A stretch of DNA of 64,000 nt. Source: Phoebastria nigripes. Lineage: Eukaryota > Chordata > Aves > Procellariiformes > Diomedeidae. Positions 24,054 to 35,060 of this stretch are shown piece by piece. Below the pieces are notes generated by a model. The model did no database searches, was not told the origin of the DNA, and was given only the letters and a program-made list of their open reading frames with translations. A program made the position numbers and the translations under genes. Position 1 is the first letter of the stretch; each line of letters begins with the position of its first letter. The stretch is from NCBI GenBank assembly GCA_035582835.1, contig JAYKAV010001000.1, positions 3,049,253 to 3,113,252 of the forward strand, in the 5' to 3' direction.

Positions 24054-27000
24054 AGAGGTGGCAGCCTCCGCCAGAGTCACAAGAGCACAGAAGCCACCTG
24101 GCCCGGGGCTGAGGGGTGTCTTGGTCTGAACGCTTCTGAAGATTTCAGCCTGTCTGGAGCATTTAAGTGTTACATCAGGCCGCTCAGCCTAGTAATGGTA
24201 ACCTAAGCTACAAGCAGCAGGGAGGTATTTGTGCTGTGCTTTGCTTAGGGAAGCGTTCAGAGCCTGTGACACTGTCTGACACTGACTGATTAAGATACAG
24301 GTACTGTGGTGCTGTCAGGAAAGAAGAAAGAGGACTCGCAGTGCTATTGTTGCTCATGGATCTCCAGCAGAGCAGCAACCAGACACCAGTGCACAGCAGC
24401 ATCGTGCTCTACCACCTTTTCTGAGAATTACTGCCTAGCCAACCCTAAAGCAATTAGGAACACACCATTTTTTTAACACAGCTTGTCCCTCCACAGACTC
24501 CAAAGACTGTGTATCATAGGTGATCAAATCCTTATGACTGGGGAGGGGACTGTGATAGGAAGAGATAAGGGAGATGTGAGAAGGACAAAAATATGAACTC
24601 TATAATAAGTCTTATCAGGAAACCATTAGGAAGGCTGCTGCTGCAGCAAAGACCAGGACCTAACAGGGAGAGAAACAGAGCTACCTAGTTGTGCTGCAGA
24701 TACAGACTAATCTCCATTTTGTCCATGGTTTTTACTTGCCATTTTTAAAAAGCACGCATTCAAATTTGTCCCCTGAACCCAATTTTCTGGGTATCCCCAA
24801 AGCTCACACTACACTATTAGTGTGAATGGTGAAAAGGATTGCTTTGCCAGGCAGAGTCAATTGCCAGGCAGCCTAGGACTTGGGGCTAGAATTTTAGTTT
24901 TATTTAGTTTAATTCTTAGGGCTTTCCCCAGTACAAGATGCAGGGTTTCCCCATGTACTTTTTCATCCCATCTTTGCAAGTGATGAAATAATCATCTCCC
25001 TTCTCTTTGAGGGTGATGCTGAAGCCCTCAGAAAGAGTAACATATGTCTACCCAGGGTGTCCAGACTTAGAGAAGCTCTTCAGCTCAGACTTACATTTTT
25101 GGCCTTCTGGAGTCACCCCTCCTCCTTACAGTCTATGCAGGCAGGAAGGCAAGCAGGAAAAAAGTCTCAGCTGTCTTCAGAAATCTGAGATCTCTGCAGA
25201 CCTGTGATTCTCTTACTCATTTGCATGCCAGACCAGGTGTGATTCTGTCATCTGTGTGGTGCCAGAAATGTCCTTGTCCACCATGAAGCAGAGGCCAGAG
25301 GAAACCGGAAAGATTCTGCTCTTCCTTCCACCAGGGAAGAGGCACTTGGGCTTCCAGGAGCCTCTATTCTCTATCACTACTGGGCTGTTTTCATCTCGGC
25401 TTTCTTAATAAATATTTAGTGGGCAATTCACATTTTCCCTCCTGCTCTATCTAACAGAGCAGATTATTGCTAGGGTCAGGTGGTTACATGAGCTAATTAA
25501 TATTCACAGGCAGCAGTAGGAAATAAGTACAAACCCCATCTCCTCAGCTTTAATTACAATATCAGTGCTATCAAATTCCATGTGGATACACCTCCCACAC
25601 CAGCTCCAAACAATTTCAGATGTGTATACTAACAGGATCCACAACATCTTTAACTCATGATCTTCTGTCATTACAATATAATTACTCTAATGCATCTTTA
25701 CTGTGCAATGCCCGCCAAAGCTAACAACCATTGAGTATACCATGTAATTATAGAATAGAGATGTTAATGTACGCTTTCAGCTTACAGTGACTTGCAGCAT
25801 TTCTTCCAGTCCCATTATTCAACATTTGTGGGCAACCTGACTCCTACCTGCTCCCCTTCCTTCTCTGTATCAACTTTATGAAACATTTATGTTATTCTAG
25901 CACTGAGAAGCTCCAGGTGGCACTGAAATCCCAGTGGGAATACAGCATAAGAGTCAATAAAGTGGCAGTAAATTGTCTCACCTTGGTTAGCTCTGTGGAT
26001 ATAGAAGAGGAATAGAGGAAGGTGAGTTAGGGAAGAGCAACTGCAGTTTGCACCTTGCTGAGCTATGGGTGAGGATCTGGGCCTTGTATAGACATGGTAA
26101 AAGAGGCTAGGACAGGTTTGACAGAAAATGTGGTATTGGCTAATTAAGCTAGCAAATATCCCTTAATTAAGTGCTGATGGAGGTCAGACACAGAAGTCAG
26201 CTAGTTAGGGAGAATGGGGTAAGCTTCAAAGGGTCTTTGTGGCAAAGAAAGATGTTTGTATTTCACAAGAGGTAAAGGTTGAGCCAGTGGAGTAACTTGT
26301 CAAACGACAAGCCATGGAGATGATTTTAGCCTCTCATTTCTACCACTGTAGAAAGTGAGGAACAAAGTACACATTTTAAAGTGAGAAAATGGGATGAATT
26401 TTCAAAACTACATAAGGATTTTCAAATGAAAACTAGCTGCAGACCTAACTCACATTGCACTATGCAATGTATTCCTATGTCTTTGCAGAGATTTACAAAA
26501 CCCTCTCAGTATATCAATTTCATCAGTCCTTTTACTTTTCTTAAATGGCAATAATTTAAAACTGTATAATAGCATCTATATTTGATACACTTGGCTTTCC
26601 ATGTGATAACTTAACAGTCACTATGATAAAGACATACCTTATCAAGACNTGAAAAAGAGAATTAAACAGGAATGGCATTACATTGTCACCTATCCAAGTT
26701 GTAATTGGTGTTTAACTGTAGCTCTGCAAACAATTGCAGAAAGACAAACAACAAAGAAACCTCTGGTTTGATTGAAAGTGACTAAGAGAGGAAAAACCAA
26801 GACAGATAATATATGAAGTTTTAGGGAAGAAACATTCCTTCCCTGAAATGCAAAGGCCCTTCTTGAATCTGTGAGAGGTAAACCATGGGAAAAGTGCAGA
26901 TGTTTCTTGGAGCAGTACTTCATCTCTGGGAAGTTGTCTTTTGAATGGAAATGGAAATTAAGAGCTGCCAGGCTGATTTTTATCTCCGTGTATCACCTGT

Positions 27001-28419
27001 CAAATTTATACTGTATATGTTTGCTGATGTTCTGTAATATCCCAGTTAACTCTGTTGTTTGCATATTAACTGTTTTGTGTCCCAGATGCTCGTACAAGGA
27101 TGATAAATATTTTGTGAAAGATATAACCATCACTTTCAACAGTAGAAACTATTATTTTCCAAAACATCTCCCTCTGTTCTTGGAGAAGACTCAAAAAATC
27201 CCCGAAGAACTACTTTAGAACAAGTTTTTTTCAGCATCAGCTGACTGGGACATTGAGGAAGCTGTTCCTGAGCCAAAGTACTTCCACAACAGCCACTCTG
27301 CATCTAAACCCAATGAGTTTACCTTTAGGGGTAGCTCCCAGACTGATCCCAGCCATAGAGAGATGGGGATAATGCAGTTTCAAGTTAGCTAGAAGCTAGC
27401 ACATAATTCTGAGTGTTTGAATCCAGGATTTGGCCCTCTACTAGGGGTACATGTATAAGAATAAGGGCAACACGTATAGTTCACACATGGAACTAGACAG
27501 ACATTTTGAGAATGGACAGGGTTTGTGGTTTCACAGGGCGTCATCTCTAATTATAAGGAAGGCTCCCTGGTTCTGGAAAGTTCAGGACGTTCCAGAATGG
27601 AAAAGGAAAATATTTTTCTACTTTAACATCACAGTGGCACTGTCAGATGATTCATAGGCTCTGGAGAACATAGACATTACCAGCTCAGCACATCTATATA
27701 CCAATCACCATTTGTCATATGTGAGTACTTCCCACAGTCCTAAAAAGGGATTTGTTTTGTGTATTATTTGCAGGAAATGTAACCAACTCCATACTGAAGA
27801 GCAAAATAAAAACAGCACTTGATTGGTTTATTGAATATTTGCCTATTTACTTGGGAAAACTTCACTTTAGGATTTTTTTTTTATACTGTCTAATAAAAGG
27901 ACCCCCACAGCTGTCATCTTTGTGGAAAAAAGCTGTCAACATCCAGTATCATTTTCTGCATATTGAGTGAAGTACTTGAAAGTCCCAGTTCCATTTTAAT
28001 ATGTGAGATGCTCTCCCATTTGTATGCAGCTGGAGAGAGTAGTTTTATCCTCATTTAAAAAAGCCATATGATGGATTTCTTTCTTTAAACAAATACCGTC
28101 TCAAACTTTTCTTTTTTCTCTCTCTTTCCCCCAGCATACACCTTTCCTCTCTTGTTAGGCACCAGTGTGCTCAAATCACTGCATAGTGTTGACATCTCAC
28201 TCGTTATACATAAAATGATGCCAGCACCATTTCTTTTTTGATGTCCCTGTGCATGATCTGCTGGAATAATTCCCAGATTAACTGTTTATTAATATAATTT
28301 TTGCAAAACAGTTGGTGGGGAAATTTCATCGCACTGCCCTGAATAAGGCCTTCACTATCCTTTTCTGAATTTTCTGATTCTGGGAATTGACAGCTTCTAA
28401 TCCTAGCCAAAGCTTTCTC
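24054..28419. other. Unique sequence; possible conserved noncoding block at 25385-25760
   Basis: No gene is recognised. The stretch 25385-25760 has repeated TTAATTA/AATTAAT-type homeodomain words and few simple repeats, a texture often seen in conserved developmental enhancers. The rest is ordinary unique sequence with frames of at most 115 codons. Confidence 0.6.
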
Positions 28420-28472
28420 CAGTCCTGATCCTGCAAACACTTTGCCACATAGGAGTAGTCCTACTACAGCCA
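28420..28472. repeat. Short remnant of the palindromic repeat type
   Basis: AGTCCTGATCCTGCAAACAC followed by AGGAGTAGTCCTACT is a partial copy of the left half of this type (gatcctgcaaacactta, then gagtagtccta). Only about 50 bases are recognisable. Confidence 0.35.
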
Positions 28473-28797
28473 GAAGGCTAATGTTGGGTATTCAATACTC
28501 AGTACTCTTTCCTACGTGAGTGCCAAATTCATTTGCATTCTCAGGTATTGCAGAGCAAGGTGTGCCCTGCTACAAGGATCCCAGGCAAGTCTCATACAAA
28601 TGACCTGCAAATGCAGCTTTTGCATGGCAAGAGCACAGGGTTGCCATTGCACCTAGTCTACATGGAGGGACACAAAGAGGGACAAGGTACCAACCTGCAC
28701 CCTTGGCCACCCTGGCTTTTATGTATGTGCACACACAGGCACTATATATCTCCTGATTTCTAATAAAATTTGCTCACAACTGATTGCTGGTGAAATG

Positions 28798-28970
28798 TTA
28801 CAGCTCTTGAATATTTATTAAATGTGTGTTTTGAGAGCTGTAATTATTCTTATTTACCACACCAAGTGCAAACTTCATCCTAATTATATGCATATCAGAG
28901 ACTGTTAATCTAAAGTGCTGTTAGCTTGCTTCCATGTTGGCACAGGACAGAAGACCATTTAATGCAAATG
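28798..28970. promoter_or_regulatory. Candidate conserved noncoding element (motif-based)
   Basis: Contains a perfect octamer ATGCAAAT at 28962-28969 (POU-factor site), TTATATGCATATCAG near 28885, several TAAT homeodomain cores, and a perfect 10-bp inverted repeat, TTACAGCTCT at 28798-28807 with AGAGCTGTAA at 28834-28843. Dense motifs of this kind without any open frame are typical of developmental enhancers, but the regulatory role is inferred only from sequence texture. Confidence 0.2.
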
Positions 28971-30174
28971 TAGTGACATTTCATAGCACCAGTCAGTTGT
29001 GCTCAGTCCTTCCACAGCTATTAACTCTGATGCAAAGAAACACTGTTGTTATGGGTAGCAGTGAGCATCTTTAACATCCATAGCTATTTTTAATGTTTCT
29101 GTCAAGAGGAAAGATTATAGCTATGAAGGCACAGGGAGATTTTGTGTAACAGCTTTGAACTCTGCACACGCCATGACTGAACATACCGTACATACGCTTC
29201 AACACATCTTGACACTATAAAAGTCATGGTTAAAAAACCAGGATATCTGAAGGTTATAGAACATTTAATGGCTCTAGTGTAAACAATATACTACCAAGAA
29301 TTAAGTGCCAAACATTATCAACCTCCCACTCTGGATATGCCACATCTTACAGGCTGAGAATGACTAACCAAAACAACCTCAGATGGCAAACCACCAAGCA
29401 GACAAGTTTGGAAAGATGCTAGAAATTCAGTGTGAAGCTCTTGGTCCAAGGAGTGAGCAATGATTAATTCCCCAGACAGTGCTTGGAGATGCTTCCACTC
29501 AAATTCAAGATCTCTGCTCCACATTTCTGTTTTGAATGAGAATAAAAAAGAGGATTCTCAAAATTTCCAATGGAATTAATATTCTGAAAATTTTACATTG
29601 GAAAAATTAGATAGTTTTGGTGCTGATTATTTTGTCTGAAATAAATGGGGCCAACTGTACAAATCTTGGATGAACCTGGGAAACATCCCATTATGAAAGC
29701 AGCAGATCTGAGAGCCTCAGGGCTCCTGGGGTTGTTTGTTTCTCATTTACTCCTACTTCTCTCCTACTCATTTGAGTAGCAACTTCAGAAATATGGACAT
29801 TCACACTTTAACCAGCATTCTTGGTATTTACAGTGCCCAGTGCTGGGGGTGCAAAAGAATGAGCCACTACTGGGCAAGCTTTCCTAGGGCTTCCAGGCTT
29901 CCACCCCCACAGGCCAGGGGTTGGGGCAGTAGTTAAGGTATCCAAATTCTTTGTTGTGAAGAGAGGAGTCAAAGCTGCAGGATCCTCCAACTTTGGTCAG
30001 AGACCTCAGAAATTGAGGATTTCCAGCTCTGCCAGAGACACCTGGAAGATATGCAAGCTCTGGGTTCAGCTCCTAGTTGAGCTGCAAGAAGCCTGCTAGG
30101 TGCCCTGGAGTCAGAGGAAGGCCATACAGAAGGTCTGCAAAGCAACGAATAATGGAGACCTGCCTGCGTTTTTT

Positions 30175-30210
30175 GGGGGGGGGGGGGGGTTGGGAAGGGG
30201 GGAAAGGAAG
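30175..30210. repeat. G-run with G-quadruplex potential
   Basis: Fifteen consecutive G (30175-30189) are followed by TTGGGAAGGGGGGAAAGG and then a purine tract with a run of 13 A. Four or more G-tracts of at least three with short loops satisfy the usual quadruplex pattern. It may also be a site of length variation or sequencing error. Confidence 0.85.
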
Positions 30211-30856
30211 AAGAAAAAAAAAAAAACCAACAAGAAAACCCAACGACCCAGAGAATTTCCTGAGAAATATTTTTGTTTTCAGTAACTCAGCATTTTCTAA
30301 TGAAGCATTGCTTATTGGAAAATTTCTGCCTATTTCCATCTGAGAGGACATTATTCAGATGGNCATGACACATTTTGGATGACATAAGGGAATGTTAAGT
30401 TTGGTCTTGCCAAATTCCATCCCGGCAGATAATTTCCTACTTATTTAAACCCACCTCACAACATTAACAGAGTGCATTTTTTTAGCTCACATTCTGTTTT
30501 GTAGCTCCTGTACTGTTAAATATTTTCTCCATTTCATCTCCTGTGTAGCTGCATTTGCCTGAGTTCAGTGCTACATTAAAGACTATGGTATCTGTATATA
30601 TGCGAAAGAGAGCTTTGGGGTCTGTAAAATCATTTGGGTTACTGCAAGATCATCAGTGCTACATGAAGGATTATTTTTAGTACCTGAGAAGTTTTTGCAT
30701 AGCAAGGTGTAATTCCACACATAATGCGACCAGTCTGTACGTCAAATTATTTTGTGCCATTATGGTGCATGACTGCATTACAGAGTAGCTGTTGTATTTT
30801 TCTATCTCCTCAGGAACATTTATTACTACAATGAGGATACTGCATTGACTCCAACT

Positions 30857-30955
30857 AAGACCCAGGCCCCTATTGTGCTAGGCACTATAGCAACAGACAG
30901 TAAAAGGCAGTCCTTGTTCCTAAAGACCTTTCTGTCTAAACAGACAAGACATTAT
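30857..30955 (+). mobile_element. Probable L2/MIR-type LINE or SINE tail remnant
   Basis: CCCCTATTGTGCTAGGCAC, then AACAGACAGTAAAAGGCAGTCC, then TTGTTCCTAAAGACCTTTCTGTCTAA, resembles the tail shared by L2-type LINEs and the SINEs that borrow it: gtgccaggcactgt, acagtaaaagacagtcc, tgccctaaagagcttacagtctaa. The exact family cannot be named by eye. Confidence 0.45.
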
Positions 30956-31098
30956 CAGAGATTTATCTTTTATTCTTCAGTTTATAACAGTTGCAAAACA
31001 ACTTGGATGAAGAATAAGTATTACAATGAATAGGCTGTGATGATACATATGAACCCATATGTAGGTGGGAAACCCCAAACCAGTAAAAAAAAAAATGG

Positions 31099-31165
31099 GT
31101 GCAATCCTGAACCAACTGAAGTAACTGAAAACTCCTACTGACTCTAATGGGAGCCAGAATTTCCC
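31099..31165. repeat. Short palindromic repeat remnant
   Basis: TGCAATCCTGAACCAACTGA, then GAAAACTCCTACTGACTCTA, then ATGGGAGCCAGAATTT, matches the frequent amniote pattern tgcaatcctgcacccattga, aaaactcccattgacttca, atgggagcaggattt. The two halves are imperfect inverted repeats of each other. Confidence 0.4.
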
Positions 31166-32490
31166 CTCTCTGCTCCCATTTCACCAGGTACATGTCTGCA
31201 TAGCATAATGCAGTGTTATACAGTGGTATTTCCAAATTCACTTGGTACTAAAAGTAGAATTGCAGTATTGACATATTGTTCCTATCAGAGTAATAAACCC
31301 AAACAGAGCACTGTGCTATTGCTGCTAGTACTAGATGGCTTCTAGTACTGACTCAGCGCTCGCTCACTGGTATTTCTATGTGATATTGCATGGTGCCACG
31401 TAGACACAGCCACAGCTCCGTTGTAGCTGTGGTTTTTTTCTATAGAACTGTCTAGGAACAAGTTACAGGTAGTGGGTTCACAAGCTGCCTGGATTCACCA
31501 GTCTGTCACAAATCTACCAACCTACCACTGATGGTAAGCTGAAGGATTAATTATGGTCTACAATACTTCACGGCCTCCAGTGCAGGGGCTATTTAGATGA
31601 TAGTGAATTCCCTTAACATACTGTATTTCTTGCCACAAATCCGTTCTCTAAGGGATAGAGACTAAAAATACTCCTGAGGTAGAGCTCATAAACAGACGTA
31701 TCCCCTGTTCTGATCTTGCTATGTTCTATGTTATTATTTACTTAAATTGCATAGCTCCCCAGCCCTAACAGGAGACTCAGGTAACTTATTTTTTATCTTT
31801 TGTAACTGATGCAATGCACATTAAAGCAGAGATAATCATGACTTCAGAGATGCAGGTCTGTTTTCTGAACATTCTGACTATGAATACAATATAATAGAGG
31901 TTTGAGTGACGCTCATTTTGCACCCCTGAGTTTATCATAAGATTAACAGTCTTTATTATTTTGCAGAACAAGCAGTAGCACCTCACCAAGGGTATAATCA
32001 CCTCAGTCAAAAAACAAATAAGCTTTTACTTAATGCGCTAAAAATATAGTTGAGAAACCTTCGATCTCAAGCCGTGTGATAAAATAGACTGTGTTGACTG
32101 AGCAGATCAGCAGCTGCTGCTGTTCAGGCTCCTTTACCCTAACAATGCTTGCCTTTCTCCCTCCCCACCAAATTTAGAGATGATGTCAGTGTAGCCAACC
32201 CCAGGAGTTCAAAAATCAGAAGACAAACCAAAATAGAATCACAGGATTGATATCAAAGCCATGGACGTTATTGAAACTGAAGCGTATGATTTGGGGGGGT
32301 CAGCCTTTAGGTTTTTCAATTGATAGGAGACAGCCTTCTCCCTTCCAGTTGTCTGCTCAGTTCTCCTGGCTGTCTGATATGCCCTATTTCAGAGTGAGAG
32401 GCAACACAGGACAATGGGAAGCACAAAGGATTGGGAATCTATTTAAAATTTATATAAAGCTCAATTCTCCACCATATGTAAAGCCTTAAT

Positions 32491-32582
32491 CTGGCAAATA
32501 CCTTATCTGAATGCTCAACTTGATTCATACAAGCAGCCCCACGGAAACCAGTAGGGGTCCTCTTGTACTTGAAGTTTGCCAC
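32491..32582. repeat. Degenerate palindromic repeat (MITE-like)
   Basis: GGCAAA at 32493-32498 is matched by its inverse TTTGCC at 32575-32580. The interior arms ACTTGATTCATACAAG and CTTGTACTTGAAGT also pair imperfectly around the centre CCCCACGGAAACCAGTAGGGG. The pattern matches a short, abundant palindromic repeat of amniote genomes built around tgagtagtcccattga and its inverse. A non-autonomous DNA-transposon origin is inferred from the palindromic shape; no transposase is present. Confidence 0.45.
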
Positions 32583-32680
32583 TTTTATATAAGTTACTAT
32601 TGCACGTCAGAAATGTTAGCCTGTGTCACAATATTAAGAATTAGCTAAGAATGAAAAGGTCTGTTGCTCACTTTTCTCCA

Positions 32681-32800
32681 TGATCTTAGGCAAGTCCTGA
32701 ATCATTCTATATCCCAGCTTCCTGCTCTTTAAAAAAGGGGGTAAGATTTGTCTCTACAAGGTACTTGGAAGCCTCCAGACAAAAGATAATAAAATTTGGA
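32681..32800 (+). mobile_element. Probable MIR-type SINE remnant
   Basis: TGATCTTAGGCAAGTCCTGA matches the MIR core phrase tgaccttgggcaagtcactt. It is followed at the expected spacing by CCCAGCTTCCTGCTCTTTAA (consensus cctcagtttcctcatctgtaa), then AAAGGGGGTAAGA. The tail around 32790 reads GATAATAAAA. The order and spacing of the three blocks make a chance match unlikely, but the copy is heavily mutated. Confidence 0.6.
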
Positions 32801-34997
32801 TAATTAATATATTGTCTTCTTCTGATGTAAATTGAATTCTAGCTAACACAGCTGGAAAGAATGCTTAAAAATCAGTGAAAAGTATTTCATAATTAAANTT
32901 CCTAATAAAACCAAACCCATAGAACTGGACTTAATCCAGCATGGATCAAGTCTGACTCAGCAGCCAAGAGAAACAGAGGACTTTTCTCAGTGCTGACAAG
33001 ACCATGCTTCTCATTTCACAAACTGGACCTTTTGCACTTCAGCAGGATAAGCAGGACCCTCTTCTGAAAACAGCAGTTCCTGGGAGCTAGAATTTCTCAT
33101 ACAGGAGTTTATCAAGGTCTAAACATTTCTTTACNTTTTTACCTACACAAAATACTGAAAATTCCTCTGAATTTAAATTTAATAGATCCTAATTTAAATT
33201 TATTCTGAATGTAAAGTCCAATTTTTTGAGGCAGCAGAAATGGCTTGTTAGAAAAGTACTCACTTAAAATAATGGAAGGTTTTCATCTTTTATTAAACAT
33301 TTGAAATTACTAAAAGATACTACCACAGAGTGGCTTAGTTTAAAGAGGTAAACTGATACATTTTGTTAATTAGACCATTAAAAAACTCATTTAGGTGTAA
33401 ATAAGTCTAGGCCATTCAATCTTAATGTACAGCGTCAAAGTGAAACTTCAGACTTCACACTTTCTAGGAATGTTAATTCATGACCCTAAAAATTAATTAA
33501 AAATAGAATTAGCATCAAAGAACTCTCCCCTCCTGTTTTTAAAGAAAAAAAGATGTATTAGTAGTAATAAAAAGTGTTATTTCTGCTCAGTCCTCCATTT
33601 ACACATTCTCTCTGTCTACAAGACTTTGTTTAAACTTGGATCTACAACATCTATATTTTGATATCAGTGATCTATGTGAATATTTTTAAAGCACAGCAAA
33701 AGATAGCTAGCAGTGATGACCAGTGATGTTGTCACTACTTTTCATGGTAACAAGAACAGGCTATTTCAGTGAAATCGCATATTGTGAATTAATGGCATAA
33801 TAAGGNATAATAATGAGTCAAAAATATTATTGGGCATAGCTGGAAAGGCAAGGCTAAAAGGTTGTCTCCTGTTAAGGTTTTTAATGATTACCATCATAAA
33901 GTCATATTCTCAATTGCTCATAGCTTTACAAAACAGGAATTATTTAGACTGAATGTTTCTAGGAAATTTCCAAGATTCTCAGGCTGATTTTAGAAAATTT
34001 CAGGAAAAAAAATTTAGAAAAATTTCAGAGAAGTTCAGCCATTTCCAGGAACAGGGAACAAGCTATCCCATTTGATTACAGAGGGATAAAAAGGTTTCTA
34101 GGGACATAAACTGGGAGAAGTTGATGCAAAGAGACTGAAGACAGAATTGAGAGAAACTGGAAATGGGCAGTAGAGTGCAGGAGAGACAGAGGCTGTGGTC
34201 AAGAAGACAGATGCTACAAGAGAAGCCTATGGATCCTGGACAACTGAAAAGAATAAGACCGGACTGAGGGCAGAGAAGGGCAGGGGAAGTAACAGTGGGA
34301 CAGAATCGACACTGGAAAAGACTGTAGAGAACAGGAGAGAGGGACTCAAGTGTAGCAGCATCGGTGAAATAGCCTGTGCTCGTTCCAGTCTTAAGAACAA
34401 ATCCCAAGGACACCAGAATCCCAACACTAGTGTAAAAGCAAGCAGTAATTATCATGTATTTCCATACATATAAGTCACAGATCAAAAATAAAATTGTCCT
34501 CATTATAATAATTAGTGAAGATTCTTGCTTTTCCTTTGTATACCCTTTTAACGAAAAATTAAAAGTCCTTTCTTTTCCAAGTGCCTAAAATCAACAGGAT
34601 GCAGAAATGTCAGTTCTATGCAGTACTAACCAGGCTTGCAATGCTGACACAACGCATGGGAAAAAAAGACAGACAGAATAGTGAAAATCGTGTGAAGGCT
34701 CTAAGGAGAAGGGATGATTTTAAGGTGGTAGCAGTGATATGAGGTGAACTGTAATGAGTAACTCAGTAGCAGAATGAAGGAAGGATTATACTAACTCCCA
34801 TCAGCAGGGATGCTGCCCAACATTTGCAGGGACATTCTTTGAGTCCAATACAAGACTAGATTTGCTTCCTGACTTAGTGACTGGTTGACATATGGACACA
34901 TAAAAAGAAGGGGTTTTAAAAATACAAAAATACTTGAATTGTTTTCAGTCTTCTTAATTCACTTAAGGATGCTACACTAACAAAAAAAGGACCTTAC

Positions 34998-35060
34998 CTT
35001 TTCCTTATATTCAGACTGAATGCTTGCTTTATAGATAACAATCTTCCCATAAGACGACGA
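34998..35060 (-). other. Exon-like segment on the minus strand, weak
   Basis: On the minus strand AGATTCTTTGCAG precedes 63 bases that end AAAAG/GTAAGGTCC, a strong donor. Phase 0 is open for 21 codons beginning SSSYGKIVIYKASIQ and ending EYKEK. The phase beginning at the third base hits TAA. No family is recognised, and no second minus-strand exon with compatible phase was found nearby. Confidence 0.15.

Noticed and set aside
34063..34503. 146-codon open frame on the minus strand
   Set aside because: Longest frame besides CR1, but Ser/Cys/Leu-rich, with no recognisable domain, and explained by purine bias of the plus strand.
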